The translations under genes were made by a program, and so were the position numbers. From positions 1 through 64,000 of the forward strand of contig JAURYH010000002.1 of the NCBI GenBank assembly GCA_030653975.1: a stretch of 64,000 nt of DNA. The letters run 5' to 3'. The stretch is from Hydrogenophaga sp. (GTDB taxonomy: Bacteria; Pseudomonadota; Gammaproteobacteria; Burkholderiales; Burkholderiaceae_C). The notes below the pieces were generated by a model that had not been told where the DNA came from, ran no database searches, and saw only the letters and a program-made list of their open reading frames with translations. How positions within the stretch are numbered: the stretch's first letter is position 1; every line of letters begins with the position of its first letter. This document shows positions 1 to 8,406 of the stretch, piece by piece.

Positions 1-141
1 TCGGTGCGTTGACCAAGTGCTCAAGGACGAACTCTGGGCTCCAGGGGGATGCAGGTTTGGCGCACCAACCGACAAGATTCACTCTTCAAAAAACACAGAA
101 CGGAACATACAAGGGGGTCGCGCGCAGCGCGGCGGGGGTGG
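1..141. other. Left-edge non-coding stretch
   Basis: No convincing gene is visible here; the ORFs in the track run antisense across the neighbouring reductase. It contains a GC-rich inverted stretch (cgcgcgcagcgcggcggggg) just downstream of the reductase stop. This resembles the right half of the repeats seen around the liv operon and may act as a transcript end. The upstream neighbour lies outside the window. Confidence 0.4.
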
Positions 142-1155
142 TTACAGCCTCACGAGCTGTTTGCCAAAGTTCCTGCCCTTGAGCAACCCCAGGAAAGCCT
201 CGGGCGCGTTCTCAAGGCCTTGCGCAACCGTCTCGCGTGGCCGCAGCTTGCCGGTGGCCACCAGCGTGCCCAGCTCGGTCAGCGCCTCGGGCCAGACCTC
301 CATGTGTTCGCTGACGATGAAGCCTTCGATCTTCAGGCGGTTCACCAGGATCAGCGCCGGGTTGGTCAACGGCAGCGGCGCGCCGTTGTAGCCGGCGATC
401 ATCCCGCACACGGCGATGCGGCCAAAGGCGTTCATGCGCAGCAGCACGGCGTCGAGGATCATGCCGCCCACGTTCTCAAAATAGCCATCAATGCCGTTCG
501 GACAGGCTTCCTTGAGCGCCTTGGCCAGTGAGTACATGTCCTTGTGCTGCTTGTAGTCGATGCAGGCATCAAAACCCAGTTCTTCGACCGCGTACTTGCA
601 TTTTTCAGGTCCGCCCGCGATGCCGACCGCGCGGCAGCCGCGCGCCTTGGCCAGCGCGCCAAACGCACTGCCCACCGCGCCCGTGGCGGCGCTGATGACC
701 ACCGTCTCGCCAGCCTTGGGATTGATGATCTTCACCAGACCGTACCAGGCGGTCACACCCGGCATGCCGACCGCGCCGAGGTAGTGCGAGAGCGGCACGT
801 GCGTCGTGTCCACCTTGCGCAGCGCACCCGGCTGGTCCGCATTCACCACGCTGTATTGTTGCCAGCCACCCATGCCGACCACGGGGTCCCCAGCCTTGAA
901 TTTCGGGTGCTTCGATTCCACGACTTCACCGACGGTGCCGCCGATCATGACCTCGCCCAGCGGCTGCGACGCCGCGTAGCTCTTGCTGTCGTTCATGCGG
1001 CCGCGCATGTAGGGGTCCAGGCTCAGGTAGTGGTGGCGCACGAGCACCTGGCCGTCCTGCAGCGGCGGCGTCTCGGTGGTCACGAGCTTGAAGTTGTCGA
1101 CGGTGGCTTCGCCTTGCGGGCGGTTGTCGAGCAGGATCTGTTGGTTGCTGGGCAT
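142..1155 (-). CDS. NADP-dependent MDR-family oxidoreductase (CurA/prostaglandin-reductase type)
   Basis: Zinc-free medium-chain dehydrogenase/reductase of about 337 residues, normal for the leukotriene B4 12-hydroxydehydrogenase/CurA group that reduces alpha,beta-unsaturated carbonyls with NADPH. The N-terminal part has the family motif LSLDPYMRGRM. The Rossmann part has VISAATGAVGS and a following GIAGG segment. The track starts at a GTG (1182) overlapping the upstream SDR stop. I prefer the ATG at 1155 because GGAG lies about 9 bases before it. It is the last gene of the acyl-CoA degradation operon, where an enoyl reductase could serve unsaturated intermediates; the substrate is unknown. 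Confidence 0.85.
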   Translation of the reverse strand: MPSNQQILLDNRPQGEATVDNFKLVTTETPPLQDGQVLVRHHYLSLDPYMRGRMNDSKSYAASQPLGEVMIGGTVGEVVESKHPKFKAGDPVVGMGGWQQYSVVNADQPGALRKVDTTHVPLSHYLGAVGMPGVTAWYGLVKIINPKAGETVVISAATGAVGSAFGALAKARGCRAVGIAGGPEKCKYAVEELGFDACIDYKQHKDMYSLAKALKEACPNGIDGYFENVGGMILDAVLLRMNAFGRIAVCGMIAGYNGAPLPLTNPALILVNRLKIEGFIVSEHMEVWPEALTELGTLVATGKLRPRETVAQGLENAPEAFLGLLKGRNFGKQLVRL

Positions 1156-1178
1156 GGGGTATGTCTCCGTGGTGGGGT

Positions 1179-1976
1179 TCACTGAACCGGGCGACGCAGC
1201 GTGGGCAGGCCGACGCCGGCGGCGTCAAAGCCACCGTCGACCGCCAGCACCTGGCCGTTGATGTAGCTCGCCTGCGGGCTGCACAGGAAGCCGACCGCGT
1301 TGGCGATCTCTTCCATGCTGCCGTACCGCGCGAGCGGGATGGTGTCGTGGTAGTCGGCGCGAATGGCGGGTGTGTGCACCTTCTTCGCCATCTCGGTCTC
1401 CACCGGACCGGGCGCGATCGCGTTGACGCGGATGCCGGCGTTGCCGTATTCCACCGCCTGCTGGCGGGTCAGGTGGATCAGCGCGGCCTTGGAAGTGCCG
1501 TAGGCCACGCGCAGCGTGCTGGCGCGCAGGCCCGAGATGGAGGCGATGTTGACCACCGCACCGCCGCCGTTCTTCAACATCATCGGCGCGCAGGCCTGGG
1601 TGCAGATGAACGGACCGTCGAGGTTGGTGGCCATCACCCAGCGCCACTCGTCGTACGTGGTGTCACCGATCGGTTTGAAGGTGGCGACACCGGCGTTGTT
1701 GACCAGCGCGTCGAGCCGTCCGAAACCCGAACCGATGCGCTGCACGGCACCCGCCACCTGCAGCGGGTCCGACACGTCACCGTGGATCACCAGCAGATGG
1801 TCGGCGCGCTCACCCAGTTCCTGGCGCAGCGTGGCTTCGGTGGCGGTCAGCGTCACCGCGTCGTTGTCGATCACCGCGACGCGGTAACCCTGGTGGAAGA
1901 ACCAGCGGGCGATGGCCAGGCCGATGCCGCGGGCAGCACCGGTGACGAAGGCGACAGGCGGGTGCGAAGACGTCAT
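1179..1976 (-). CDS. SDR family oxidoreductase
   Basis: Classical short-chain dehydrogenase, 265 residues. The cofactor motif TGAARGIG is near residue 12, NNAG near 92, the catalytic serine follows NIAS, and the YGTSK active-site pair is near residue 159. The C-terminal VDGGF is typical. Its ATG overlaps the stop of the upstream thioesterase as TGATG, indicating translational coupling. Probably a 3-hydroxyacyl or alcohol dehydrogenase of the same catabolic route; the exact substrate cannot be read from the sequence. Confidence 0.88.
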   Translation of the reverse strand: MTSSHPPVAFVTGAARGIGLAIARWFFHQGYRVAVIDNDAVTLTATEATLRQELGERADHLLVIHGDVSDPLQVAGAVQRIGSGFGRLDALVNNAGVATFKPIGDTTYDEWRWVMATNLDGPFICTQACAPMMLKNGGGAVVNIASISGLRASTLRVAYGTSKAALIHLTRQQAVEYGNAGIRVNAIAPGPVETEMAKKVHTPAIRADYHDTIPLARYGSMEEIANAVGFLCSPQASYINGQVLAVDGGFDAAGVGLPTLRRPVQ

Positions 1977-2401
1977 CAGTCGGTCCTGAGGGTGTTCAGC
2001 GCCTGGGTGGACTTGCCCACCGGCAGGCGCGGCACGAACTTGAAGGTGCCGGTGGCGTGGGCGCAGAGCTTGCCCTCGGCGTCGAAGAGGCTGCCTTCGG
2101 TGAAGGCCATGGTGGCGGTGCGGTGCAGCAGCCTGCCTTTGGCGAGCAGCACCCCCTTGGCCGCGCGCATGAAGCTGGTTTTCATCTCGATGGTGACGCA
2201 GCCCATGGCAGGCTCCACCGAACGCGCCGCGTGCGCCATCACCACGTCGAGCAAGGTCATGCTGGCGCCGCCGTGCACCACGTTGAAGGAGTTTTCATGC
2301 TCGGGCCTGGGCGCGAAAGCGATCTCCGCTTCCCCGCCTTCGAACTTCTGCAGTTCGAAGCCAAGCAGTTCAACGAATGGGATGTGGACCGAGAACTCCA
2401 C
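1976..2401 (-). CDS. PaaI-family hotdog thioesterase
   Basis: 141-residue single-hotdog protein with the PaaI/YbgC-like signature VVHGGASMTLLD, followed by a long central strand region (GCVTIEMKTSFMR). Such enzymes hydrolyse acyl- or aroyl-CoA to free CoA. It starts with GTG directly after the TGA of the upstream SDR, with AGGAGG 4 bases before. It is the second thioesterase of the operon, so it probably relieves CoA trapping or releases an end product. Substrate not determinable. Confidence 0.85.
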   Translation of the reverse strand: MEFSVHIPFVELLGFELQKFEGGEAEIAFAPRPEHENSFNVVHGGASMTLLDVVMAHAARSVEPAMGCVTIEMKTSFMRAAKGVLLAKGRLLHRTATMAFTEGSLFDAEGKLCAHATGTFKFVPRLPVGKSTQALNTLRTD

Positions 2402-3193
2402 TCAACCTCCTGTGATGACAGAGACGCCACCATCCACCGCCAGCCATTGGCCCGTGATGTGTTTGCCGGCATCCGACGCGTACAGCACGGTCAGGCCCTT
2501 CAGGTCTTCGTCGTCGCCCAGGCGGCGCAGGGGGGCGTGTGAAGCCAGCTTCTCTTCGCCCATGGCTTTCAGGGTGCCCTGCGTCATCTTGCTCGGGAAG
2601 AAGCCCGGGCAGATGGCGTTGACGCGGATGCCATGTTCGCCCCATTCGGCGGCCAGCGCACGGGTGAAGTTGATCACCGCGCCCTTGGAGGTGTTGTAGG
2701 CAATCGTCTTCATGCCCGAGGGGTTGCCGCCCAGGCCGGCGATGCTGGCGGTGTTGATGATGCTGCCCGTGCGGCGCGGGATCATGCTGGCCTTGGCGAT
2801 CAGCTGGCTGAGCAGGAAGTAGCTGCGCACGTTGAGGTTCATCACCTTGTCCCAGGCTTCGAGCGGGTGGTCTTCGGCGGGCGCGCCCCAGGCGGCACCG
2901 GCGTTGTTGATGAGGATATCCACCTCGCCCACGCGCTGCAGGGTTTCGCTGGTGAGGCGGCGGATGTCTTCGTCGAGCGAGCAGTCGGCGGCGATCCAGC
3001 GCGCGTCGATGCCGGCGGCCTGCAGCTCGGCGGTGGCCTCTTCCAGATCGGTGGCCTTGCGCGAGCTGATCACCACGCGGGCGCCGGCCTCACCGAGGGC
3101 ATGGGCCATCTGCAGGCCCAGGCCGCGCGATCCGCCGGTGACGAGCGCCGTCTTGCCTTTGAGGTCGAAAAGTTGCTGGATGTTTCGGGTCAT
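2402..3193 (-). CDS. SDR family oxidoreductase
   Basis: 263-residue classical SDR: TGGSRGLG near residue 18, NNAG near 98, and active-site YNTSKG near residue 162. The end VDGGVSVITGG is typical of FabG-like catabolic dehydrogenases. ATG at 3193 is preceded by AGGAG at good spacing. It is immediately followed by the GTG of the thioesterase, so the two are co-translated. A 3-hydroxyacyl-CoA or beta-ketoacyl reduction/oxidation step is likely from the operon but not proven. Confidence 0.88.
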   Translation of the reverse strand: MTRNIQQLFDLKGKTALVTGGSRGLGLQMAHALGEAGARVVISSRKATDLEEATAELQAAGIDARWIAADCSLDEDIRRLTSETLQRVGEVDILINNAGAAWGAPAEDHPLEAWDKVMNLNVRSYFLLSQLIAKASMIPRRTGSIINTASIAGLGGNPSGMKTIAYNTSKGAVINFTRALAAEWGEHGIRVNAICPGFFPSKMTQGTLKAMGEEKLASHAPLRRLGDDEDLKGLTVLYASDAGKHITGQWLAVDGGVSVITGG

Positions 3194-3220
3194 GGGAAGT
3201 GTCTCCTGTGGATGGGTTGT

Positions 3221-5044
3221 TCAGAAAGCGGTTTCGGGCAGGCTGGCGCAGGTCTGGTCGCGCGCGCTCACCACCAGCAGCCAGGCGCCGGTTTTCGGCA
3301 GTTCGTAGTGGAAAAAATAACGCATGGCGCCCAGGCGCCCGGTGCGCGCGGGCGCGTCGTGCGAAGCCTGCGCCGCGAGCGCCACGTCGAGCCAGATCCA
3401 GGCCAGCACCGTGTGACCAAAGGCCTGCAGGTAGGGCACGGCGTTGGCCAGCGCGTCGCCCGGATTCCCGGTAGCCCAGGCGGCTTTGGTGGCCGCCCCC
3501 ACCTGCGCCAACGCCTGGCCCAGCGTGTTGGCGTGTGCGGCGAGTTCGGGCACCTGGATGGCGCGCTGAATGGTGGCGTTGGTGCGGTCGGCCAGCAACT
3601 GCAGGCCCTTGCCGTTTTCCATCAGCACCTTGCGGCCCAGCAGGTCCATGCCCTGGATGCCGTGCGTGCCTTCGTGGATCATGTTGAGGCGGTTGTCGCG
3701 CCAGTACTGCTCCACGGGGAAGTCGCGCGTGTAGCCATAGCCACCGTGCACCTGGATCGCCAGCGAGTTGGCCTCCAGGCACCATTCGCTGGGCCAGCTC
3801 TTGGCGATGGGGGTCAGCACCTCCAGCAGCAGGCGCGCGTCGTCCGCGGCCTCGGGCGCGCCGGTGTGCTGTTCGTCCACCAGCCGGGCGCAATACAGCT
3901 CCAGCGCCAGCGCGCCTTCGCAATAGCTCTTCTGCGCCAGCAGCATGCGTTTCACGTCGGCGTGTTCGATGATGCGCACCTGGGGTGCGGCCGCGTCTTT
4001 TCCGCCTGTTGTGACCGGTCGCCCTTGCGGCCGGTTCTTCGCGTAGTCGAGGCTCGCGTGGTAGCCCGCCATGCCCAGCATGGTGGCCGCCATGCCGACG
4101 CCGATGCGTGCCTCGTTCATCATGTGGAACATGCACTGCAGGCCCCTGCCGGGTTGCCCAACGAGGTAGCCCACGGCTCCCGCTGCACCGCGCACCGGGT
4201 ACTTGCCTTCGCCGAAGTTCAACAAGGTGTTGGTCGTTCCGCGCCAGCCACATTTGTGGTTCAGGCCGGCCAGCGCCACGTCGTTGCGCTCGCCGGTCAG
4301 CTGCCCTTCGGTGTCCACCAGCTTCTTGGGCACGATGAACAGCGAGATGCCTTTCACGCCCGGCACCAGCTTGCCCCCCGCGTCGGGGATCTTGGCCAGC
4401 ACGAGGTGGATGATGTTCTCCGTCAGCTCGTGTTCACCGGCCGAGATCCACATCTTGTTGCCGCGCAGGCGGTAGCGCGGTCCGAGCGGGTCGGCCTCGA
4501 AACCTTCGCCATCGGGCACCGCTCGCGTCACAACGTCGCTCAAAGATGAACCGGCCTGCGGTTCGCTCAGACACATGGTGCCGGAGAACCGGCCACTGAA
4601 CTCGTTGAGCGCGAACACGCGCTTCTGCGCCTCGGTGCCGTGTTTCATCAGCAGGTTGGCGTTGCCGGTGGTGAGCATGCCGCTGCCGATGCTCACCGAG
4701 GCCATGGCAAAAAAGGCGTTGGCCGCGGCCTCCACGGTGTAGGGCAGCTGCATGCCGCCAATCTCATAGTCCTGCGCGGCGCTGAGCATGCCGCTCTCGG
4801 CATAGGCCTTCTGCGCGTCGTGCGTGGCCTGCGGCAGGATCACCTTTTCGCCATCGAACCGGGGCTCCTGCGTGTCCACCAGGCGGTTGAAGGGTGCGTA
4901 CTTCTCGCGTGCGATGCGCTCGCAGGTGTCGAGCACGGCGTCAAAGGTTTCTCGGCTGTGGTCTTTGAACCGTTCACGCTGGCTGAGCGATTCGGCACCC
5001 AGCCAGTCGTGGAGCAGAAAGTCGATGGTGGGGCGAAGACTCAT
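3221..5044 (-). CDS. Acyl-CoA dehydrogenase, large (about 607 aa) type
   Basis: The open frame runs back to 6226, but homology begins at MSLRPTIDF, whose ATG ends at 5044. The upstream part is a shadow of the Bug receptor gene. The 600-residue length and internal motifs (MCLSEPQAGSS, KMWISAGEH, RDNRLNMIHEGTHGIQGMDL) place it with the FAD enzymes carrying the extra C-terminal acyl-CoA dehydrogenase domain, as in the DmdC/AcdA-like group. It catalyses alpha,beta-dehydrogenation of an acyl-CoA, the first step of the beta-oxidation encoded here. The catalytic glutamate is probably the E of HEGTHG. Confidence 0.9.
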   Translation of the reverse strand: MSLRPTIDFLLHDWLGAESLSQRERFKDHSRETFDAVLDTCERIAREKYAPFNRLVDTQEPRFDGEKVILPQATHDAQKAYAESGMLSAAQDYEIGGMQLPYTVEAAANAFFAMASVSIGSGMLTTGNANLLMKHGTEAQKRVFALNEFSGRFSGTMCLSEPQAGSSLSDVVTRAVPDGEGFEADPLGPRYRLRGNKMWISAGEHELTENIIHLVLAKIPDAGGKLVPGVKGISLFIVPKKLVDTEGQLTGERNDVALAGLNHKCGWRGTTNTLLNFGEGKYPVRGAAGAVGYLVGQPGRGLQCMFHMMNEARIGVGMAATMLGMAGYHASLDYAKNRPQGRPVTTGGKDAAAPQVRIIEHADVKRMLLAQKSYCEGALALELYCARLVDEQHTGAPEAADDARLLLEVLTPIAKSWPSEWCLEANSLAIQVHGGYGYTRDFPVEQYWRDNRLNMIHEGTHGIQGMDLLGRKVLMENGKGLQLLADRTNATIQRAIQVPELAAHANTLGQALAQVGAATKAAWATGNPGDALANAVPYLQAFGHTVLAWIWLDVALAAQASHDAPARTGRLGAMRYFFHYELPKTGAWLLVVSARDQTCASLPETAF

Positions 5045-5131
5045 GGCGTGCGATGGTTCTGGAGAAAGCGCTAGTGTGCCGACCCCGTCTTCAACAGACC
5101 AGAGGCGTGGCCGCAGGCAGGGCCGGAATTC

Positions 5132-5173
5132 GTCCCGCAGGGGACAAACCGGCCCGCGCCGGGCCGGTGTCCC
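5132..5173. terminator. Alternative hairpins between receptor and dehydrogenase genes
   Basis: Downstream of the Bug receptor stop lies ACCGGCCCG-cgc-CGGGCCGGT, a 9-bp perfect stem, extended by GGGAC/GTCCC. The same GGGAC can also pair with a second GTCCC at 5132-5136, giving two mutually exclusive hairpins. There is no U tract on the minus strand, so this may be a processing or partial-termination site rather than a full intrinsic terminator. It would let the receptor be made in excess over the downstream enzymes. Confidence 0.5.
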
Positions 5174-5181
5174 TGTCCCGC

Positions 5182-6150
5182 TTATTGCGGTTCGATCTTG
5201 GCGTCCTTGATGGCCTTGGCCCACTTGGCGGTTTCGGCCACGCTGCGCCTGGCCAGGTCGGCCGGGGTGCCGGGCTCCACCGCGAAGCCGATGCCGGCGA
5301 ACCGCTCCTGGATCTCCTTGCTGCTGGCCGCTTCGTTCACCGCCTTGTTGAGCTTGGCCACAATGTCGGGCGGTGTGCCAGCGGGTGCGAACACCGCGAA
5401 GTAGGCGATCAGCTCGTAGTCCTTCAGGCCCAGCGCTTCGTTCACGGTGGGCAGCTCGGGCACGGCCGGTGAGCGCTTGGCCGAGGTCACGGCCAGGCCG
5501 CGCACCTTGCCTGCCTTTACCTGCGGCAGCATCACCGCGAAGTCGGCGCTGAACATGTGCACCACGCCACCGATCAGGTCGGTCATGGCGGCGGGTCCAC
5601 TCTTGTACGACACGTTGGTGAGCTGGATGCCGGCCATGCCCGCCATCATCTCGGTGGACACCAGCTGCGAGGTGCTGGCGCTGGCGAAGTTGATGCTGTT
5701 GGGCTTGGCCTTGGCCATGTCCACCAGCTCGCGCAGGGTCTTGGCCGGCACGTCGTTGTTGACCGCCATGATCAGCGGCACCGAGCCCATGTAGGCCACG
5801 GGCGCGAACGCCGTATCCTGGTCGTAGGGCAGCTTCTTCATCAGGCTCTTGAGCGCGGCGTTGGTGCTGTTGGTGCCGATCAGGATGGTGTAGCCATCGG
5901 GCGCGGCCTTGGCCACCGCATCGGCCCCCAGCAGGCCGTTGGCGCCGGGCTTGTTGTCCACCACGATGGTCTGCCCCAGGGATTCCTGCATCTTCAGCGC
6001 GAAGGCGCGGCCGATGGTGTCGGTGGCGCTGCCGGCGGCAAAGGGCACCACGGCCTTGATCGGCCGGTCGGGCCAGGCCTGGGCCAGGGCAGCTGATGAA
6101 CACGCCAGCGCAGTGGCTGTGATGGCCAGCAATCGGAACACAGGACGCAT
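5182..6150 (-). CDS. Bug-family tripartite tricarboxylate transporter substrate-binding protein
   Basis: 322 residues from the ATG at 6150, which has AAGGAG 7 bases upstream; the track start 11 codons earlier lacks this. A signal peptide is followed by mature AQAWPDRPIKAVVPFAAGSATD, the classic Bug/TctC opening. Motifs such as VVDNKPGANG and the PELPTVNEA loop are typical. Periplasmic receptor that captures a carboxylate. No TctA/TctB membrane genes are in the operon, so it must share a transporter elsewhere or act as a sensor, as is common for Bug proteins in Burkholderiales. Confidence 0.93.
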   Translation of the reverse strand: MRPVFRLLAITATALACSSAALAQAWPDRPIKAVVPFAAGSATDTIGRAFALKMQESLGQTIVVDNKPGANGLLGADAVAKAAPDGYTILIGTNSTNAALKSLMKKLPYDQDTAFAPVAYMGSVPLIMAVNNDVPAKTLRELVDMAKAKPNSINFASASTSQLVSTEMMAGMAGIQLTNVSYKSGPAAMTDLIGGVVHMFSADFAVMLPQVKAGKVRGLAVTSAKRSPAVPELPTVNEALGLKDYELIAYFAVFAPAGTPPDIVAKLNKAVNEAASSKEIQERFAGIGFAVEPGTPADLARRSVAETAKWAKAIKDAKIEPQ

Positions 6151-6197
6151 GAAAGTCTCCTTGGGGTGGTTGTGAAAAGGCAAAGTCAGTGTAGGGC

Positions 6198-6530
6198 TCA
6201 GATCGGCAGATCCAGCACGGCGGCACTCAGGGTTTTACCGTGGGCATCGAGGGCCAGCGAGCGCGTGACGCCGCCGCCCAGGGCGTCGAACATCACGAAA
6301 TGCACCGCGGCAAGATCGGGCAAGGTGTAGCGCTGCACCGGGCCTTGCACCACGCCGGCAAAGTGGGCCTGCACCCGCTCGACGCTGAGCAGGTGCTCCA
6401 TCTCGGGGTAGTCGGCCGGATCCAGCGCGATCACGCTGAGCGTGGCGCGGTTGCCCTTGTCGCCCGAGCGGGCGAGTGCGATGTCGCGCAGCGTGCGGTG
6501 GGGGGCTGTTTTTTTTGATGGTGTTGTCAT
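6198..6530 (-). CDS. AtuA-related small protein (C-terminal AtuA domain as a separate gene)
   Basis: 110-residue protein with the ARSGDKGN motif near residue 20 and a conserved hydrophobic core (VHFVMFDALGGGVTRSL). This matches the ferredoxin-fold domain found at the C terminus of full-length AtuA proteins. Here it is a separate gene, one base from the end of the larger AtuA gene. The pair presumably forms a complex equivalent to the one-chain version. Biochemical function is not established for the family. Confidence 0.8.
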   Translation of the reverse strand: MTTPSKKTAPHRTLRDIALARSGDKGNRATLSVIALDPADYPEMEHLLSVERVQAHFAGVVQGPVQRYTLPDLAAVHFVMFDALGGGVTRSLALDAHGKTLSAAVLDLPI

Positions 6531-6531
6531 G

Positions 6532-7929
6532 TCAAGCTTCCGCGCTCAGTTCGAGGATGTCGCAGCGGGCACGAACCGCCGAGCGCGGCACCAGGGCCGA
6601 GGCCGCGGCAATCACCTCGCGCACCGACTGCGTCACACCGCCACCGCCCGCCGGGCCGTTGAGGTAGAGCGCCTCCACTTCCTGGCCCACGGCTTCGGCC
6701 TGCGCGCGGTTGGCGCAGCGCACCGCCAGGCGCACGCGCACCTCGTAGGGTTCGCGGTCCGCGCCCAGCCGCGGGCCGTGCATGGCGTTCACGCCGATCA
6801 GCTCGGCGCGGTGTTCCAGACCCGTGAGGCCATGGGACAACGTGGCGTCATCCAGCCGGTGGCGCAGGATGGACAGCGCCAGTTCCCCGCGCGCCCGGGC
6901 GCCCGGGCCGGCGTAGGAAATCTGGCCCTCGCCGATGAAACCGTCGCGATAGCCCAGCGTGACCTTCAGCTGTTCGGGGCGCATGTGTCCGCTGGCGCCC
7001 AACGCCTGCACCCGGTCGGGCGCCAGTTGGCTGAAACGCACCTGCGAAAAATCCCCCACCACATCGGCCTGCAGGTAATGCGCGGGGTCTTCCACTTCGT
7101 AGAGCAGTTGCGCGGTGCAGCTGAGCCGGTCCACCCGCCCGCCGGTGCCCGGCAGTTTGGTGATGACCGCGCTGCCGTCGGCCGAGACCTCGGCCAGCGG
7201 GAAACCCACGCGGTGCAGGTCGGGAACGTCCACATGGCCCGGGTCGGCCAGGTAGCCGCCGCTGACCTGGGCCGCGCACTCCAGCAGATGGCCGACCAGC
7301 AAGCCCTGGCCGAGGTGGTGCCAGTCGTCGTCGGCCCAGCCAAAGTGCGCCATGAGCGGCGCCACAAACAGCGACGGGTCGGCCACGCGGCCGGTGACGA
7401 TCACGTTCACGTCCGCCTGCAGCGCGGGCAACAAGGCGTCGGCGCCGAGGTAGGCGTTGGCCGAGATCAGGCGGCCGTCCAGCGAACGCACGCTGTCGGG
7501 CGAATCCATCAGCGGCACGTCGTTCGCCAGCATCCAGGGCAAGACATCGTCGCCCGTCACCACCGCCACGCGCAGGCGCGGCAGACCCAGTTCGCGCGCC
7601 ACGTCCAGCACCGCCTGCCCGGCCGCCATCGGGTTGGCGGCGCCCATGTTGGTGATGATGGTCACGCCGTTGCGCACACAGGCCGGCAGCACGGCGCGCA
7701 TGCGCGCCTGGAGCATCGGGTCGTACCCGGCCTGCGGATCGTGGGCACGGCGCAGCTGGGCCAGCGCGATGGTGCGCTCGGCCAGGCACTCGAACACCAG
7801 AGCATCGAGCTCGCCGCGCTCGGCCAGCTCCAGCGCGGGGTCGATGCGGTCACCGGCGTAGCCGGCGCCGGAGCCGATGCGGTAGGGAGTCATCGTTTCA
7901 GTATGGTGCGACAGGCGAGCGGTGGACAT
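6532..7929 (-). CDS. Acyclic terpene utilization AtuA-family protein (DUF1446)
   Basis: 465-residue DUF1446 protein with the characteristic opening IGSGAGYAGDRIDPA and later NMGAANP and TGRVADPS segments. AtuA homologues are needed for growth on citronellol/geraniol-type compounds in Pseudomonas, but their reaction is not settled; in this operon it accompanies beta-oxidation enzymes. Two starts are possible, ATG at 7929 and ATG at 7893 (MTPYRIGSG). Neither has a strong ribosome site, and the shorter matches the family start better. The missing C-terminal domain is supplied by the next gene. Confidence 0.87.
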   Translation of the reverse strand: MSTARLSHHTETMTPYRIGSGAGYAGDRIDPALELAERGELDALVFECLAERTIALAQLRRAHDPQAGYDPMLQARMRAVLPACVRNGVTIITNMGAANPMAAGQAVLDVARELGLPRLRVAVVTGDDVLPWMLANDVPLMDSPDSVRSLDGRLISANAYLGADALLPALQADVNVIVTGRVADPSLFVAPLMAHFGWADDDWHHLGQGLLVGHLLECAAQVSGGYLADPGHVDVPDLHRVGFPLAEVSADGSAVITKLPGTGGRVDRLSCTAQLLYEVEDPAHYLQADVVGDFSQVRFSQLAPDRVQALGASGHMRPEQLKVTLGYRDGFIGEGQISYAGPGARARGELALSILRHRLDDATLSHGLTGLEHRAELIGVNAMHGPRLGADREPYEVRVRLAVRCANRAQAEAVGQEVEALYLNGPAGGGGVTQSVREVIAAASALVPRSAVRARCDILELSAEA

Positions 7930-7956
7930 GGGGTGAACCCCGGCACCGGCGCCCGT

Positions 7957-8397
7957 TCAGGTTGGCGACGCCGGCAACGCGGCGATGGTGCCCTGCGCCA
8001 CCGCGCAGAGCTTTTCTTCCCCGTCTTTCACCACGAACACATCGCAACGGCAGACCGCCTGCGACTTGCCCGTGTGCACCGCGTGGGCGCGCGCGATCAG
8101 GCGCTCGCCGATGGCCGGGCGCAGGTAGTTGATCTTGAACTCGGACGTGACCACCGGCACGCGCAGGGCCGTGCCGCCCGCGTAGGTGAGCGCGTTGTCG
8201 GCGGCGTAGCTGAGCACGCCACCGTGCACGAAGCCGTGCTGCTGCTTGACCGCTTCCGTGATCGGCACCTGCAGTTCGCAACGGCCTGGCGAGAGCGCCG
8301 CCAGCTCGGCGCCGATGAGTGTGGAAAAAGGCTGCGAGGCCAGGACCTCTCGACCCATCGCCAGAAACACCTCGGGCCTGACGGTGACGTCGCTCAC
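7957..8397 (-). CDS. PaaI-family thioesterase
   Basis: 146-residue hotdog fold protein with the motif QHGFVHGGVLSYAADNALTY, in which the H-G-G and Asp positions of the 4HBT family are visible. Starts with GTG, preceded by AAGGA at correct spacing. It sits between the thiolase and AtuA genes and is a distinct sequence from the thioesterase at 1976-2401. Acts on acyl-CoA or aryl-CoA esters in the cytoplasm; specificity unknown. Confidence 0.86.
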   Translation of the reverse strand: MSDVTVRPEVFLAMGREVLASQPFSTLIGAELAALSPGRCELQVPITEAVKQQHGFVHGGVLSYAADNALTYAGGTALRVPVVTSEFKINYLRPAIGERLIARAHAVHTGKSQAVCRCDVFVVKDGEEKLCAVAQGTIAALPASPT

Positions 8398-8406
8398 CGG
8401 AAGTCC

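Noticed and set aside
1161-2699. 512-codon plus-strand ORF
   Set aside because: Antisense to two SDR genes and a thioesterase with clear motifs; no domain features of its own.
5045-6226. Fusion of acyl-CoA dehydrogenase with an upstream 390-codon extension
   Set aside because: The extension is an out-of-frame shadow of the Bug receptor gene; the family start is at 5044.
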